From contig NZ_FOUX01000002.1 in the NCBI RefSeq assembly GCF_900114995.1, positions 1,178,001-1,242,000 of the forward strand: DNA of 64,000 bases. Direction: 5' to 3'. Shown in pieces: positions 1 to 8,703 of this stretch. The notes beneath the pieces were generated by a model that saw only the letters and a list, made by a program, of their open reading frames with translations, did no database searches and was not told the DNA's origin. Position 1 is the stretch's first letter. Each line of letters opens with the position of its first letter. The translations under genes were made by a program, and so were the position numbers. Origin of the DNA: Chitinophaga sp. YR627. GTDB lineage: Bacteria; Bacteroidota; Bacteroidia; Chitinophagales; Chitinophagaceae.

Positions 1-60
1 GTAAAAGCCTTTCTCATCTACATGATACTTAGAGCCGAACGTGTTTTCCGCTATCTTCAT
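1..60 (-). CDS. trpB: TrpB, tryptophan synthase beta chain (N-terminal fragment)
   Basis: Reading leftwards from an ATG at 60, the first 20 codons give MKIAENTFGSKYHVDEKGFY, which matches the usual start of Bacteroidota tryptophan synthase beta chains. The rest lies beyond the left edge. TrpB joins indole and serine to make tryptophan with PLP as cofactor. It begins 7 bp after the trpF stop, so it is the next gene of the trp operon. The identification rests on a short N-terminus plus operon position. Confidence 0.8.
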   Translation of the reverse strand, partial: MKIAENTFGSKYHVDEKGFY

Positions 61-67
61 GCTATGA

Positions 68-703
68 TTATTTTAAATAAGTTGATTGAATCTGATCTGT
101 AAATAAACGCACCTTTTCCATATTCTTCACACCCGGCTGGTCCTCAAATCTGCTGTTCACATCTACTGCGAATAAAGCCGGCAGCTGTAATTGCAGCAGT
201 TCAGGCGTTTCGTCCAGTCCGATACCTCCGCTCAGATAAAAAGGATGCGTATATGGATATGTCTGTAACAATTCCCAGTTGAAACGTTTGCCGGTACCAC
301 CATAGGCCTTACCCGCTTCTGTATCAAACAGGAAATAATCTGTCACCGGTATATATGCGGCCAACAGCGCTTCCCAGTTAACGTGCTCTCCTACTCTGAA
401 AGCCTTGATCACTTCTACCTGTTCACGAAGAGCGGCACAGAAGTCCGGCGTTTCATCACCATGCAGCTGCACCATATCCAGTCCGTAGTCAAGTATTGTA
501 CGCTGTACCTGTTCAAGTGACGCATTTACAAACACGCCTACTTTTTTGATACCATCTATCTCTCTCACGGTGCGTGCATCTATTTTCGGTGCAGCAAAGC
601 GGGGAGATTTTTCGTAGAATATAAAACCGGCATAATTCACCTGGTATTCGACCAGTCTTTGCAGGTCTTCTTTCCGGGTGATGCCACAGACCTTTATTTT
701 CAT
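68..703 (-). CDS. trpF: TrpF, phosphoribosylanthranilate isomerase
   Basis: Catalyses the Amadori rearrangement of phosphoribosylanthranilate to CdRP, a cytoplasmic step of tryptophan synthesis. At 211 residues it is the usual length for a free-standing TrpF. The N-terminus KVCGITR carries the catalytic cysteine (Cys6), and FDTEAG places the catalytic aspartate at residue 127. Phosphate-binding loops are visible in GGTGKRF (from about 135) and LSGGI (about 158). The ATG overlaps the trpC stop by 4 bp (ATGA), which indicates translational coupling. trpB follows after 7 bp. Confidence 0.97.
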   Translation of the reverse strand: MKIKVCGITRKEDLQRLVEYQVNYAGFIFYEKSPRFAAPKIDARTVREIDGIKKVGVFVNASLEQVQRTILDYGLDMVQLHGDETPDFCAALREQVEVIKAFRVGEHVNWEALLAAYIPVTDYFLFDTEAGKAYGGTGKRFNWELLQTYPYTHPFYLSGGIGLDETPELLQLQLPALFAVDVNSRFEDQPGVKNMEKVRLFTDQIQSTYLK

Positions 704-1500
704 TGTGCTGATTTGTTGGCCAGTTCTGTCACAAATTGTTCAAATGCTCTCGGCGGATTTTCCTGTCTCATGAAATGTTCTCCGATCAGGAATCCCTGGA
801 AACCTGCTGCTTTCAGTGTAATGATCGCATCTGTGTTGCTGATACCACTTTCTGCTACCTTACATTTACCCACAGGTATCTGCGGCGCCAGTTCGCAGGA
901 ACGGTTAAAGTCCACATTGAACGTTGTCAGGTCACGGTTGTTCACACCAACCAGCTGTATGTGATCGGTTACTTTATCCAGCTGATCGCCGCTGTGTACT
1001 TCCAGCAATACTTCCAGTCCGAGATTGTGTGCAAACTTCGCCAGTTGTGCTACTTCCGCTTTAGTGAGACATTCTGCGATCAGCAGAATCACGTCAGCGC
1101 CAATTGCCTTTGCCTCGACGATCTGATACTCATCCACAATAAAGTCCTTACGCAGGATCGGAATATTATTCAGCGTACGGGCCTGCTGCAGATCATCAGA
1201 AGAACCACCAAAGAATTTCTCATCTGTCAATACTGACAATCCGGATGCGCCATAGCGGGTATAAGCGGTGGTCACGTCCTGTACAGTTACGTCCCCATTG
1301 ATCAATCCTTTTGAAGGAGAACGCCTTTTGAATTCCGCAATGATACCCGTCTTTGCTGGATCTTGCAGAAACTGCGCCAGTGACAGAGACGTACGCTTAA
1401 ACCAGGATGCCTGTTCCAGCTCTTCCACACTCCGCTGTTGTTTGCGGGCTGCCACTTCCACGTGCTTATGGGCTACTATTTCTGTAAGGATATTTTTCAT
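700..1500 (-). CDS. trpC: TrpC, indole-3-glycerol-phosphate synthase
   Basis: Closes the indole ring from CdRP with loss of CO2 and water in the tryptophan pathway. This 266-residue protein has the family's TIM-barrel landmarks: EFKRRSPSKG (56-65) with the active-site lysine, LRKDFI (116-121) with the second catalytic lysine, LLEVH (from 165) and VGVNNRDL (184-191), then the AESGI phosphate loop. It is not fused to TrpF, unlike the E. coli enzyme. Its ATG overlaps the trpD stop by 4 bp, and its own stop overlaps the trpF start by 4 bp, so translation is coupled along this part of the operon. Confidence 0.97.
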   Translation of the reverse strand: MKNILTEIVAHKHVEVAARKQQRSVEELEQASWFKRTSLSLAQFLQDPAKTGIIAEFKRRSPSKGLINGDVTVQDVTTAYTRYGASGLSVLTDEKFFGGSSDDLQQARTLNNIPILRKDFIVDEYQIVEAKAIGADVILLIAECLTKAEVAQLAKFAHNLGLEVLLEVHSGDQLDKVTDHIQLVGVNNRDLTTFNVDFNRSCELAPQIPVGKCKVAESGISNTDAIITLKAAGFQGFLIGEHFMRQENPPRAFEQFVTELANKSAQ

Positions 1501-2492
1501 GATTGCAAGCTTATCAACTTCTTAAACGCGTTGTGCGCTGCGCCTGATTCCAGTGACTCAACAGCTGCCTGGAAACAATCCGCGTAGTTATCATATTTTT
1601 TCATGCAGTACAGACCCATAGCGGCGTTCGCCATTACTACAGAGTTCTGTGCCCAGGTACCTTCACCTTTCAGGATCTTCATAAAGATCTTGGAAGCTGC
1701 TTCTACTGTATTACCACCGTAGATATCTTCAGGATATACTTTGCGTTTACCCAGTTGCTCAGGCGTCCAGTCTCTTTCACCTTCATTGGTGATAACACGT
1801 GTATCCGCTGTCAGGGAGATCTCATCATAACCATCCAGACTATAAACGATCGCATACTGCTTGTCCGTCTGCTGGAACAGGTAATTGTATACTCTTGCCA
1901 GTTCAAGGCTGTATACGCCTATCAGCTGATGCTGTGCGAAAGCCGGATTTACCAGCGGACCAAGCATATTGAAGAACGTACGGATACCCAGCTGACGACG
2001 GATGCCTGCTACATTTTTCAATGCAGGGTGGAACAAGGGAGCATGCAGGAAACAAACGCCTGATTCTTCCAGTTCTTCTCTCAGTTTCGCGTCATCGTTC
2101 TTGAATTTGTATCCGGCTGACTCCATCAGATTAGACGCGCCACTGATGGAAGACACACCATAGTTACCGTGTTTCGCCACCTTTCCGCCTGCGCCTGCTA
2201 CGATGAAACAGGACAAGGTAGATACGTTGAAGGTATTTTTACCATCCCCACCGGTACCAACGATATCCAGTACTTCATATCCGTTCAGATTAACCGGGAT
2301 ACAGAGTTCCAGTAATGCGTCGCGGAAACCCAGCAGTTCTTCTACCGTAATGCTGCGCATGAGGAACACGGTCATGAATGCCGCCAGTTCACTCTCATTG
2401 TACATGCCTTTGGAAATACTGATGAGTATCTCTTTAGCTGCCTCACGGGTAAATGTTTTATGTTCAAAAAGGTAATTAAGTATCTTTTTCAT
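1497..2492 (-). CDS. trpD: TrpD, anthranilate phosphoribosyltransferase
   Basis: Transfers the phosphoribosyl group of PRPP to anthranilate. The glycine-rich PRPP-binding motif VGTGGDG lies at about residues 78-84 and KHGNYGVSS at about 107-115, as expected for the family. An upstream in-frame ATG at 2510 would add MHKFRV and overlap trpG by 8 bp. The ATG at 2492 gives MKKILNYLFEH, the usual start of Bacteroidota TrpD, and leaves 10 bp after trpG, so it is preferred. The length is then 331 residues. It is a separate gene from trpG, not a fusion. Confidence 0.95.
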   Translation of the reverse strand: MKKILNYLFEHKTFTREAAKEILISISKGMYNESELAAFMTVFLMRSITVEELLGFRDALLELCIPVNLNGYEVLDIVGTGGDGKNTFNVSTLSCFIVAGAGGKVAKHGNYGVSSISGASNLMESAGYKFKNDDAKLREELEESGVCFLHAPLFHPALKNVAGIRRQLGIRTFFNMLGPLVNPAFAQHQLIGVYSLELARVYNYLFQQTDKQYAIVYSLDGYDEISLTADTRVITNEGERDWTPEQLGKRKVYPEDIYGGNTVEAASKIFMKILKGEGTWAQNSVVMANAAMGLYCMKKYDNYADCFQAAVESLESGAAHNAFKKLISLQS

Positions 2493-2502
2493 TACTCGGA
2501 AT

Positions 2503-3072
2503 TTATGCATTCAACCAGTTACGAAGGATCTGTTCACCACGCGGCGTCAGTACGCTTTCAGGGTGGAACTGTACGCCACTCACATCATATGTGTTGTGTT
2601 GCAGCGCCATGATATAGTTATTGTCGTCTTTTGCTGTCACAGTCAGCTCTGCCGGCAATGTTGCTTCATCCACTACCCATGAGTGATAACGACCCACTTC
2701 CAGTATATCAGGCAGGTTGTTGAACAGTCTGCCGTCTCTTGCAGTAATGTTCACATTGGTAGCCACACCGTGGTACACATCTTTCAGGTTGATCAGCTTC
2801 GCACCAAAAGCCTCTCCTATTGCCTGTTGACCAAGACATACACCGAAGATGGATTTGCTCGGTGCATATTCTTTGATCAGTGGCAGCAGTAATCCTGCTT
2901 CTTCAGGAATACCCGGACCAGGAGAGAGAATGATCTTATCATAGTCTTTTACTTTCTCTAACGGAATTTCATCATTGCGCACCACCGTCACTTTACCATT
3001 GATGATCTTTTCCACCAGGTGCACCAGGTTGTAGGTAAAAGAATCGTAATTATCAAACACCAGAATGTTCAT
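2503..3072 (-). CDS. trpG: TrpG, anthranilate synthase glutamine amidotransferase subunit
   Basis: Class I glutamine amidotransferase that supplies ammonia to TrpE for anthranilate synthesis. The catalytic triad is visible: the nucleophile Cys79 in GVCLGQQ, and His170 and Glu172 in FHPES. The SPGPG oxyanion motif lies at 50-54. At 189 residues it is a typical single-domain subunit. It starts one base after the trpE stop (TGA C ATG), consistent with equimolar expression of the two subunits. The family can also serve p-aminobenzoate synthesis (PabA), and one amidotransferase may serve both pathways. Its location supports the trp role. Confidence 0.95.
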   Translation of the reverse strand: MNILVFDNYDSFTYNLVHLVEKIINGKVTVVRNDEIPLEKVKDYDKIILSPGPGIPEEAGLLLPLIKEYAPSKSIFGVCLGQQAIGEAFGAKLINLKDVYHGVATNVNITARDGRLFNNLPDILEVGRYHSWVVDEATLPAELTVTAKDDNNYIMALQHNTYDVSGVQFHPESVLTPRGEQILRNWLNA

Positions 3073-3073
3073 G

Positions 3074-4483
3074 TCAGATATTTTGAGCCAGGATGATGGC
3101 CTGTTTTAATGCATTCAGTTTATTGTTCACTTCCTCCAGTTCGGACGATGCTACAGACTTTGCTACCACACCGGCGCCTGCCTGATAATAAAGTGTATTC
3201 GCTTTACTGAGTATGGAGCGGATCATGATAGCGTGATTGAAATCGCCGTTGAAACTTACGGAACCGATACACCCACCATAGAAACCACGTGCAGTTGGTT
3301 CATTTTCATCGATGATCTCCATCGCTCTGTACTTTGGCGCACCTGATAAGGTACCTGCAGGGAAAGTAGCAGCCAGCAGAGAGAACGGATTGAGTCCGGG
3401 CTGGATCTTACCAGTCACTTCACTTACGAGGTGAATAACGTGTGAATAGTACTGGATCTTTCTATAAGATTCTACTTCCACATCAGTTGCCAGTCTGCTG
3501 AGATCATTACGAGCCAGGTCAACCAGCATCACATGCTCTGCATTTTCCTTCGGATCTTCCAGCAGTTTAGCTGCCAGTTCACGGTCCTGCTCGTCATCAC
3601 CGGTACGTTTGAAAGTACCTGCTATCGGATGAATAATGGCTTTATTGTCTTTGATGATCAGCTGCGCTTCAGGAGAAGAGCCCATCAGTTTGTAATCACC
3701 GTAATCGAAGAAGAAGAGATAAGGAGAAGGGTTGATAGAGCGGAGGGCGCGGTACACATTGAACTCATCGCCTTTGAATTGCTGCTGGAAGGCTCTGGAG
3801 AGGACTACCTGGAAAACGTCTCCGCGGAAGCAGTGTTGTTTACCTTTTTCGACGATTTCCATGAATTGCTCATTCGTCAGGTTGCTCTTTTCTCCGCCTT
3901 CTGCCTTGAATCTGTAGCTGGGCACATCTTTCTGTCTGATAAGTGATTCGATGTGATCAAACTCGCTGTCAAGGCCGTCTACCAGGTTTTCGCATAAATA
4001 CAGTTCGTCTTTGAAGTGATTGATAGCGATGATATATTGGTAGAACCGGTAACGCATCAGCGGGATCGTATTCCCGTTCTGCTTATCCTTGTTGAATTCT
4101 ATTGTTTCGAAGAACTGAACGGACTCAAATGTACTGTATCCGAACAGGCTGTGTACAACAGGTAGTACTGGCTTATCGGCGAATGAGAAATTACCGAGGA
4201 ATTTCTGCAACTCATCCAGTACACTTTGTTTGTTTTTCAGTTGCTTTCTTTCTGGCGGGAGGTTAGGATATTTAAATTCAAAATCCTTTGTACTGGTGAC
4301 TTCTATCCCTGCTATCGGCTGAATACAGATGAAGGAGAAGCTGTTTTCGCTGGCACGATAGTCAGTACTTTCCAGCAGTACCGTACCGGGGAATTTGTCG
4401 CGGAGCCGCAGATAAATACCAACAGGCGTGAAGACGTCTGCCAGCATTTTCTTGAATTTTGATTTGACTTGAATACTACCCAT
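3074..4483 (-). CDS. trpE: TrpE, anthranilate synthase component I
   Basis: Converts chorismate to anthranilate using ammonia from TrpG, the committed step of tryptophan synthesis. This 469-residue protein has the N-terminal LLES element (36-39) tied to tryptophan feedback inhibition in the family. The C-terminal chorismate-binding domain includes the conserved PAGTLSGAPKYRAMEIID stretch and GFYGGCIG. It is the first structural gene of the operon. Upstream lie the trp leader peptide and attenuator hairpin, so expression should rise when charged tRNA-Trp is scarce. PabB is the main alternative, but LLES and the operon argue for TrpE. Confidence 0.97.
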   Translation of the reverse strand: MGSIQVKSKFKKMLADVFTPVGIYLRLRDKFPGTVLLESTDYRASENSFSFICIQPIAGIEVTSTKDFEFKYPNLPPERKQLKNKQSVLDELQKFLGNFSFADKPVLPVVHSLFGYSTFESVQFFETIEFNKDKQNGNTIPLMRYRFYQYIIAINHFKDELYLCENLVDGLDSEFDHIESLIRQKDVPSYRFKAEGGEKSNLTNEQFMEIVEKGKQHCFRGDVFQVVLSRAFQQQFKGDEFNVYRALRSINPSPYLFFFDYGDYKLMGSSPEAQLIIKDNKAIIHPIAGTFKRTGDDEQDRELAAKLLEDPKENAEHVMLVDLARNDLSRLATDVEVESYRKIQYYSHVIHLVSEVTGKIQPGLNPFSLLAATFPAGTLSGAPKYRAMEIIDENEPTARGFYGGCIGSVSFNGDFNHAIMIRSILSKANTLYYQAGAGVVAKSVASSELEEVNNKLNALKQAIILAQNI

Positions 4484-4520
4484 TGGATTTGTGATTGAGT
4501 TTTGTTGGGTGACTATCTGA

Positions 4521-4557
4521 AAAACGAAGAAGGCCCGCTGTGTAACAGCGGGCCTTC
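4521..4557 (-). terminator. trp operon attenuator (terminator hairpin)
   Basis: A 12-bp perfect stem (4529-4540 with 4546-4557) with a 5-nt loop is followed, on the minus strand, by a T-rich tail (TTCGTTTT). It lies between the trp leader peptide and trpE. The 5' side of the terminator (4540-4548) can instead pair with 4587-4595 (8 of 9 positions). That segment overlaps the partner (4582-4587) of the Trp-codon region (4615-4620). This is the classical 1:2, 2:3, 3:4 layout of an attenuator. Confidence 0.88.
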
Positions 4558-4599
4558 CAAATTATATTTCATTACGAAACATGGCACTGTAACACTCTA

Positions 4600-4653
4600 T
4601 CAGGATCTGATATTGTGCCACCACCAATGCTTGTTTGTAATAACTGTTTTCAT
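4600..4653 (-). CDS. trpL: TrpL, trp operon leader peptide
   Basis: A 17-codon reading frame from the ATG at 4653 encodes MKTVITNKHWWWHNIRS, with three tandem Trp codons followed by a TGA. It lies 116 bp upstream of trpE and just before mutually exclusive hairpins ending in an intrinsic terminator. Ribosome stalling on the Trp codons when tRNA-Trp is uncharged would free the antiterminator and allow trpE-G-D-C-F-B transcription. The mechanism is inferred from the classical enterobacterial model; the reading frame and pairings are seen directly. Confidence 0.88.
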   Translation of the reverse strand: MKTVITNKHWWWHNIRS

Positions 4654-4672
4654 GTTTTAATTTCTTGCAGAA

Positions 4673-4704
4673 CAAATATCTGGTCTTTTTTGAAAACATG
4701 CAAA
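4673..4704 (-). promoter_or_regulatory. Probable trp operon promoter
   Basis: On the minus strand TTTG (4704-4701) is followed after 20 bp by GATATTTG (4680-4673), close to the Bacteroidota consensus TTTG-N18-21-TAnnTTTG. It ends 19 bp before the trpL start codon, a suitable place for the operon promoter. Confidence 0.55.
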
Positions 4705-4814
4705 TTTTTTTTGAGATTCTTTATAAAGTGATAAGTTCCCAGGGATTTATTGACGATCTATTAATAATACCCGGTTTTATCACTTCACGATTTTTCAGAT
4801 ATGTTTCCCGATAA

Positions 4815-5013
4815 TCACATTGTATCCAGGCGCTGCAGGTAAAACCGTGCCTCATCCTCCGCTTTTTTCCTGGCATTTGCTCCTCCCCGGCACATTGCTC
4901 CATGTTCTCCGTCCTCATTTCACCCCTGCCCATTCAGCGGTACAATCGTCGGTCAGATCCTCCTTCCATACAATCGGCTGACCGGCCAGCGCGCTGCGTT
5001 CCGTAATGGTCAT
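4815..5013 (-). pseudogene. Decayed small gene coupled to hisB
   Basis: The ATG at 5013 shares its first base with the hisB stop (TAATG), so it was once translated by coupling. The frame runs for 32 codons and includes IVWKEDLTDDCTAEWAGVK before a TGA at 4917-4915. In the +1 frame a protein-like tail containing ARKKAEDEARFYLQRLDTM continues to a stop at 4815. Removing one A from the AAA codon before the first stop joins both halves into about 66 residues. The head and tail resemble ends of a small Bacteroidota hypothetical protein whose middle is missing here. This resemblance is from memory, not from a search. Confidence 0.5.
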
Positions 5014-6149
5014 TACAGTACGCCTTTGGTACTTGGCAGCTGCATATTCATCGGATTGCGTTTTACCGCCATCTTGATTGCTTTTGCGAACACTTTGAAT
5101 ATCGCTTCGATCTTATGATGTTCGTTTTCACCTTCCGCTTTGATGTTAAGGTTACATTTCGCTGCATCGGAGAATGATTTGAAGAAATGGAAGAACATTT
5201 CAGTCGGCATCTCTCCTATCTTCTCACGGCTGAACTTTGCATCCCATACGATCCAGTTACGACCACCGAAGTCGATAGCAGCCTGTGCCAGACAATCATC
5301 CATCGGCAGACAGAAACCATAACGCTCAATACCTCTCTTATCAGCCAACGCCTGTGCGATCGCTTCTCCCAGTGCCAGACCGGTATCTTCGATCGTATGG
5401 TGCTCATCAATATGCAGATCACCTTTTGCTTTTACAGTCAGGTCAATACTGCCATGACGTGCGATCTGATCCAGCATATGATCAAAGAAACCCAGACCTG
5501 TTTCGATATCTGCTTTACCGGTACCATCCAGATTCAGCGAGATCGTGATATCTGTTTCTTTGGTCGTACGTGTATGTGTTACAGTACGCAGACCTACTTT
5601 CAGAAATTCATAGATCTTTTCCCAATCGGTAGATTCCAGTGCAATGGTATCTTTCAGTGCAGCCGCACTGTCCTTGATTTCAGCGCCACCAAGACCAGTG
5701 CCTTCATTCAGCCAGATCGCTTTTGCACCGAGGTTCTTTGCCAGCTCTACATCCGTAATACGATCACCGATCACAAATGAATTGGCCAGGTCATACTCAG
5801 GAGAGAAATATTTTGTCAGCATACCTGTGCGTGGCTTACGCGTAGGTGCATTTTCATGTGGAAAAGAACGATCAATATAAATCTCGTCAAACTTCACACC
5901 TTCATTCTCAAAGGAACGCAGAATAAAATTCTGTGCCGGCCAGAAATCAGCTTCAGGGAAGCTGTTGGTACCCAGACCATCCTGGTTGGTCACCATCGCC
6001 AGCTCATAATCCAGCTCCGCTGCAATGCGGGCCAGATAAGTAAATACCTTCGGATAGAACTCAACCTTTTCAAGGCTGTCGATCTGGTAAGTAGGCGGTA
6101 CTTCCTTGATCATGGTACCGTCCCTGTCTATGAAGAGGACTCTTTTCAT
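5013..6149 (-). CDS. hisB: HisB, bifunctional histidinol-phosphatase / imidazoleglycerol-phosphate dehydratase
   Basis: Carries out two steps of histidine synthesis. The N-terminal half is a HAD-type phosphatase with the DRDGT motif (8-12), in which two aspartates act in catalysis, and later a GDRITD motif. The C-terminal half (about 190-378) is the manganese-dependent dehydratase with [10 protein letters not shown] and EHHKIEA metal-binding histidines. At 378 residues it is slightly longer than the E. coli enzyme. It lies 79 bp after hisC, and that gap contains an 8-bp hairpin (6186-6208). A broken small gene is coupled to its stop, and no hisH follows. Confidence 0.97.
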   Translation of the reverse strand: MKRVLFIDRDGTMIKEVPPTYQIDSLEKVEFYPKVFTYLARIAAELDYELAMVTNQDGLGTNSFPEADFWPAQNFILRSFENEGVKFDEIYIDRSFPHENAPTRKPRTGMLTKYFSPEYDLANSFVIGDRITDVELAKNLGAKAIWLNEGTGLGGAEIKDSAAALKDTIALESTDWEKIYEFLKVGLRTVTHTRTTKETDITISLNLDGTGKADIETGLGFFDHMLDQIARHGSIDLTVKAKGDLHIDEHHTIEDTGLALGEAIAQALADKRGIERYGFCLPMDDCLAQAAIDFGGRNWIVWDAKFSREKIGEMPTEMFFHFFKSFSDAAKCNLNIKAEGENEHHKIEAIFKVFAKAIKMAVKRNPMNMQLPSTKGVL

Positions 6150-6228
6150 TATACTGTTTTATTATGGCGCTTTGTGTTTGTAGAGCCGGCAGTTGTTGAT
6201 ACTGCCGGGTTTGATATCTTTCCTGGTA

Positions 6229-7284
6229 TTATGCGTTTACGGCAACCTGTGCGATTGTTTCCAGCAGCACGGTATTTTCTTCCGGTGTACCAACGGTGAT
6301 ACGCAGACAACCATTACAGAGTTCTACTTTGGAACGGTCACGTACGATAATACCTTTTTCTACCAGGTGATTGTAAATACCTTTTGCATCTGTTGTTTTT
6401 GCCAGCAGGAAGTTGGCGTCACTCGGATATACTTCCAATACCTGTGGCAGACCGATTAAACCTGCAGCCAGTGTATCTCTTTCAATCACTGTTTCACGGA
6501 TCCACTCATTCACCTGATTGATGTTATCCAACGCTTCCAGTACCAGGTCCTGTGCAGCCTGATTGATATTGTAAGGAGGTTTTACCTTGTTCAGCACATT
6601 GATGATGTCTTCTCCTGCGAATGCCATACCGACACGCAGTGCCGCCAGTCCCCATGCTTTAGACAGGGTCTGCATCACAACGAGGTTCGGATATTCAGTC
6701 AGTTCTGATATGAATGTTTTCTGGCGGGCGAAGTTGATATAAGCTTCATCTACTACAACGATCCCGTCAAAATTATTCAGGATCATTTCTATGTCGCTAC
6801 GGTCGATGGAGTTACCGGTAGGGTTATTCGGAGAGCAGATAAAGATCAGTTTTGTACGCTCATCCACAGCCTCCTGTAAAGCGGCCATGTCTATCTGATA
6901 CTCAGGTGTGAGCGATACTTTTCTTACGATCACATCGTTGATATTCGCGCTCACTTCATACATACCGTATGTAGGCGGGAACAGTACCACGTTGTCAACA
7001 CCCGGACGACAGAAAGAGCGGTACAGTACATCGATCACTTCATCACTACCATTACCCAGGAAGATATTCTGTGGCGGTACACCTTTGATATCTGCCAGTT
7101 TATATTTCACTTTCCACTGCATCGGATCCGGGTAACGGTTGTAGTTAACCGGCAGCGGAGAGCCAAAGCTGTTTTCATTTGCATCAAGGAAGATGGAAGC
7201 TTCTCCTTTGAATTCATCCCTGGCGGTAGAGTAAGGCACCAGGCGTTTTATATTGTCGCGTAGTAAGCTATTAAGATCGAACAT
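6229..7284 (-). CDS. hisC: HisC, histidinol-phosphate aminotransferase
   Basis: PLP-dependent aminotransferase (fold type I) that converts imidazole acetol phosphate to histidinol phosphate with glutamate as donor. Seen in the sequence are the DANEN substrate motif (34-38), SPNNPTG (151-157), VDEAY (178-182) and the Schiff-base lysine Lys209 in SKAWGL. Its 351 residues are normal for the family. It starts 11 bp after hisD. HisC-like enzymes may also act on aromatic amino acids, but its position between hisD and hisB settles the role. Confidence 0.96.
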   Translation of the reverse strand: MFDLNSLLRDNIKRLVPYSTARDEFKGEASIFLDANENSFGSPLPVNYNRYPDPMQWKVKYKLADIKGVPPQNIFLGNGSDEVIDVLYRSFCRPGVDNVVLFPPTYGMYEVSANINDVIVRKVSLTPEYQIDMAALQEAVDERTKLIFICSPNNPTGNSIDRSDIEMILNNFDGIVVVDEAYINFARQKTFISELTEYPNLVVMQTLSKAWGLAALRVGMAFAGEDIINVLNKVKPPYNINQAAQDLVLEALDNINQVNEWIRETVIERDTLAAGLIGLPQVLEVYPSDANFLLAKTTDAKGIYNHLVEKGIIVRDRSKVELCNGCLRITVGTPEENTVLLETIAQVAVNA

Positions 7285-7295
7285 TGTAGTAGATT

Positions 7296-8585
7296 TTAAG
7301 ATTGAGCCTTTTGTTTCAGACGTACTGTTACTGCATTTTTATGTGCATCCAGTCCTTCAGCTGCTGCCATCGTTTCTATTGTTGCACCTATCTGTTGCAG
7401 CCCTTCCTGTGTCAGTCGCTGAAAGGTGATCTTCTTCACAAAACTATCCAGCGATACACCACTGTAAGCAGTAGCATAACCGTTGGTCGGCAGTGTATGG
7501 TTCGTTCCTGAGGCATAATCGCCGGCACTTTCCGGAGAGTAGTTACCCAGGAATACAGAACCTGCATTGATTACTGCATCAGCAATAGCAATATCATCTT
7601 TACAGGCTACGATCAGGTGCTCCGGAGCGTATGCATTGAGCAGGTCCATTGCTTCAGCCGTATCTTTGACCAGCAGGATGCGGCTGTTTTCCAGTGCACG
7701 TGCAGCAATATCCTGACGTGGCAACTGTGCCAGTTGGGTCGCTACTTCCTCTTGTACTGCTGCGATGATTTCAGGTGCTGTAGTCACCAGTAATACCTGG
7801 CTATCCGGACCATGTTCTGCCTGAGACAGCAGATCTGCCGCTACAAATGCAGGCACGCATGTTTCGTCTGCCAGCACGGCTACTTCTGATGGTCCTGCCG
7901 GCATATCGATCGCTACGCCGCTTTTATTCACCAGTTGTTTTGCACAGGTTACATACTGATTGCCCGGACCGAATATTTTATGCACACGAGGTACACTTTC
8001 TGTTCCATAGGCCATTGCACCGATTGCCTGTACACCGCCTATTTTGAATACGCGTTCCACACCTACTTCCTGTGCAGCAAACAATACCGCAGGATGTACT
8101 TCTCCGGCGGCGTTGGATGGCGTACAGAGTACGATCTCCTTACAACCGGCGATCATAGCGGGGATACCCAGCATTAGTATAGTAGAGAACAAAGGAGCAG
8201 AACCTCCTGGAATGTACAATCCTACTTTTTCAATAGCGACAGGTTTACGCCAGCACTGTACACCCGGCATTGTTTCGATCACCTTACTGTGTTCCTGTTG
8301 TGCTTTGTGGAAAACCTCAATATTATGTTTGGCCTGAAGGATAGCTTTCTTCAGTTCTGCATCGAGTGATGCAGTTGCTTTGGCAAATTCTGCGGGAGTG
8401 ACTTCCAGACCTTCCAGCTGTACTTTATCAAACTGCTGTGCATATCTGCGTACAGCGGTATCACCTTCCTGTTTAACAGCAGCAAGTATATTGCCTACAC
8501 TGGTTTCCAGTGCTGTTGTATCTAAAACCGGTCTTTGCAGTAATTCCGGCCATTGTGAGCGTTCGGGATATTCGAATACCTGCAT
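7296..8585 (-). CDS. hisD: HisD, histidinol dehydrogenase
   Basis: Zinc- and NAD-dependent enzyme that oxidises histidinol to histidine in two steps, the end of the pathway. Family landmarks are GLYIPGG, the GPGNQYV nucleotide loop, DMPAGPSEV, QAEHGPDSQ with a zinc-binding histidine, and the C-terminal GTNHTLPT. The open frame extends to a TTG at 8591, but the ATG at 8585 (MQVFEYP) fits better and gives 429 residues. A 118-bp gap with a strong hairpin separates it from hisG. Confidence 0.97.
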   Translation of the reverse strand: MQVFEYPERSQWPELLQRPVLDTTALETSVGNILAAVKQEGDTAVRRYAQQFDKVQLEGLEVTPAEFAKATASLDAELKKAILQAKHNIEVFHKAQQEHSKVIETMPGVQCWRKPVAIEKVGLYIPGGSAPLFSTILMLGIPAMIAGCKEIVLCTPSNAAGEVHPAVLFAAQEVGVERVFKIGGVQAIGAMAYGTESVPRVHKIFGPGNQYVTCAKQLVNKSGVAIDMPAGPSEVAVLADETCVPAFVAADLLSQAEHGPDSQVLLVTTAPEIIAAVQEEVATQLAQLPRQDIAARALENSRILLVKDTAEAMDLLNAYAPEHLIVACKDDIAIADAVINAGSVFLGNYSPESAGDYASGTNHTLPTNGYATAYSGVSLDSFVKKITFQRLTQEGLQQIGATIETMAAAEGLDAHKNAVTVRLKQKAQS

Positions 8586-8658
8586 GCGCAATTGGGAATT
8601 AGAAGTTAAGAATCAGGAATGAAGAATTACTTCCTATCACACTCCTGTTGCTCAGGGA

Positions 8659-8688
8659 GCAAACACCAATTTTTCTATTGGTGTTTGC
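8659..8688 (-). other. Intercistronic hairpin between hisG and hisD
   Basis: A 12-bp perfect stem (8659-8670 with 8677-8688) with a 6-nt loop lies in the only sizeable gap of the his operon. It has no T-tract on the minus strand, so it is unlikely to be a full terminator. It may protect an mRNA end or tune the hisG:hisD ratio. Confidence 0.5.
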
Positions 8689-8703
8689 CCTTATGTTGAA
8701 TAC

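Noticed and set aside
4725..4785. Inverted repeat AAGTGATAA / TTATCACTT upstream of the trp promoter
   Set aside because: Nine bases on each side with a spacer of over 40 bp in AT-rich DNA. It could occur by chance and has no tail for a terminator.
4721..4933. 70-codon minus-strand frame between hisB and the trp promoter
   Set aside because: It overlaps the coupled gene relic in another frame and runs into the trp promoter. Its composition is not protein-like, and the two other frames explain the sequence better.
5187..5780. 197-codon plus-strand frame opposite hisB
   Set aside because: Antisense to a well-conserved biosynthetic gene and without recognisable motifs.
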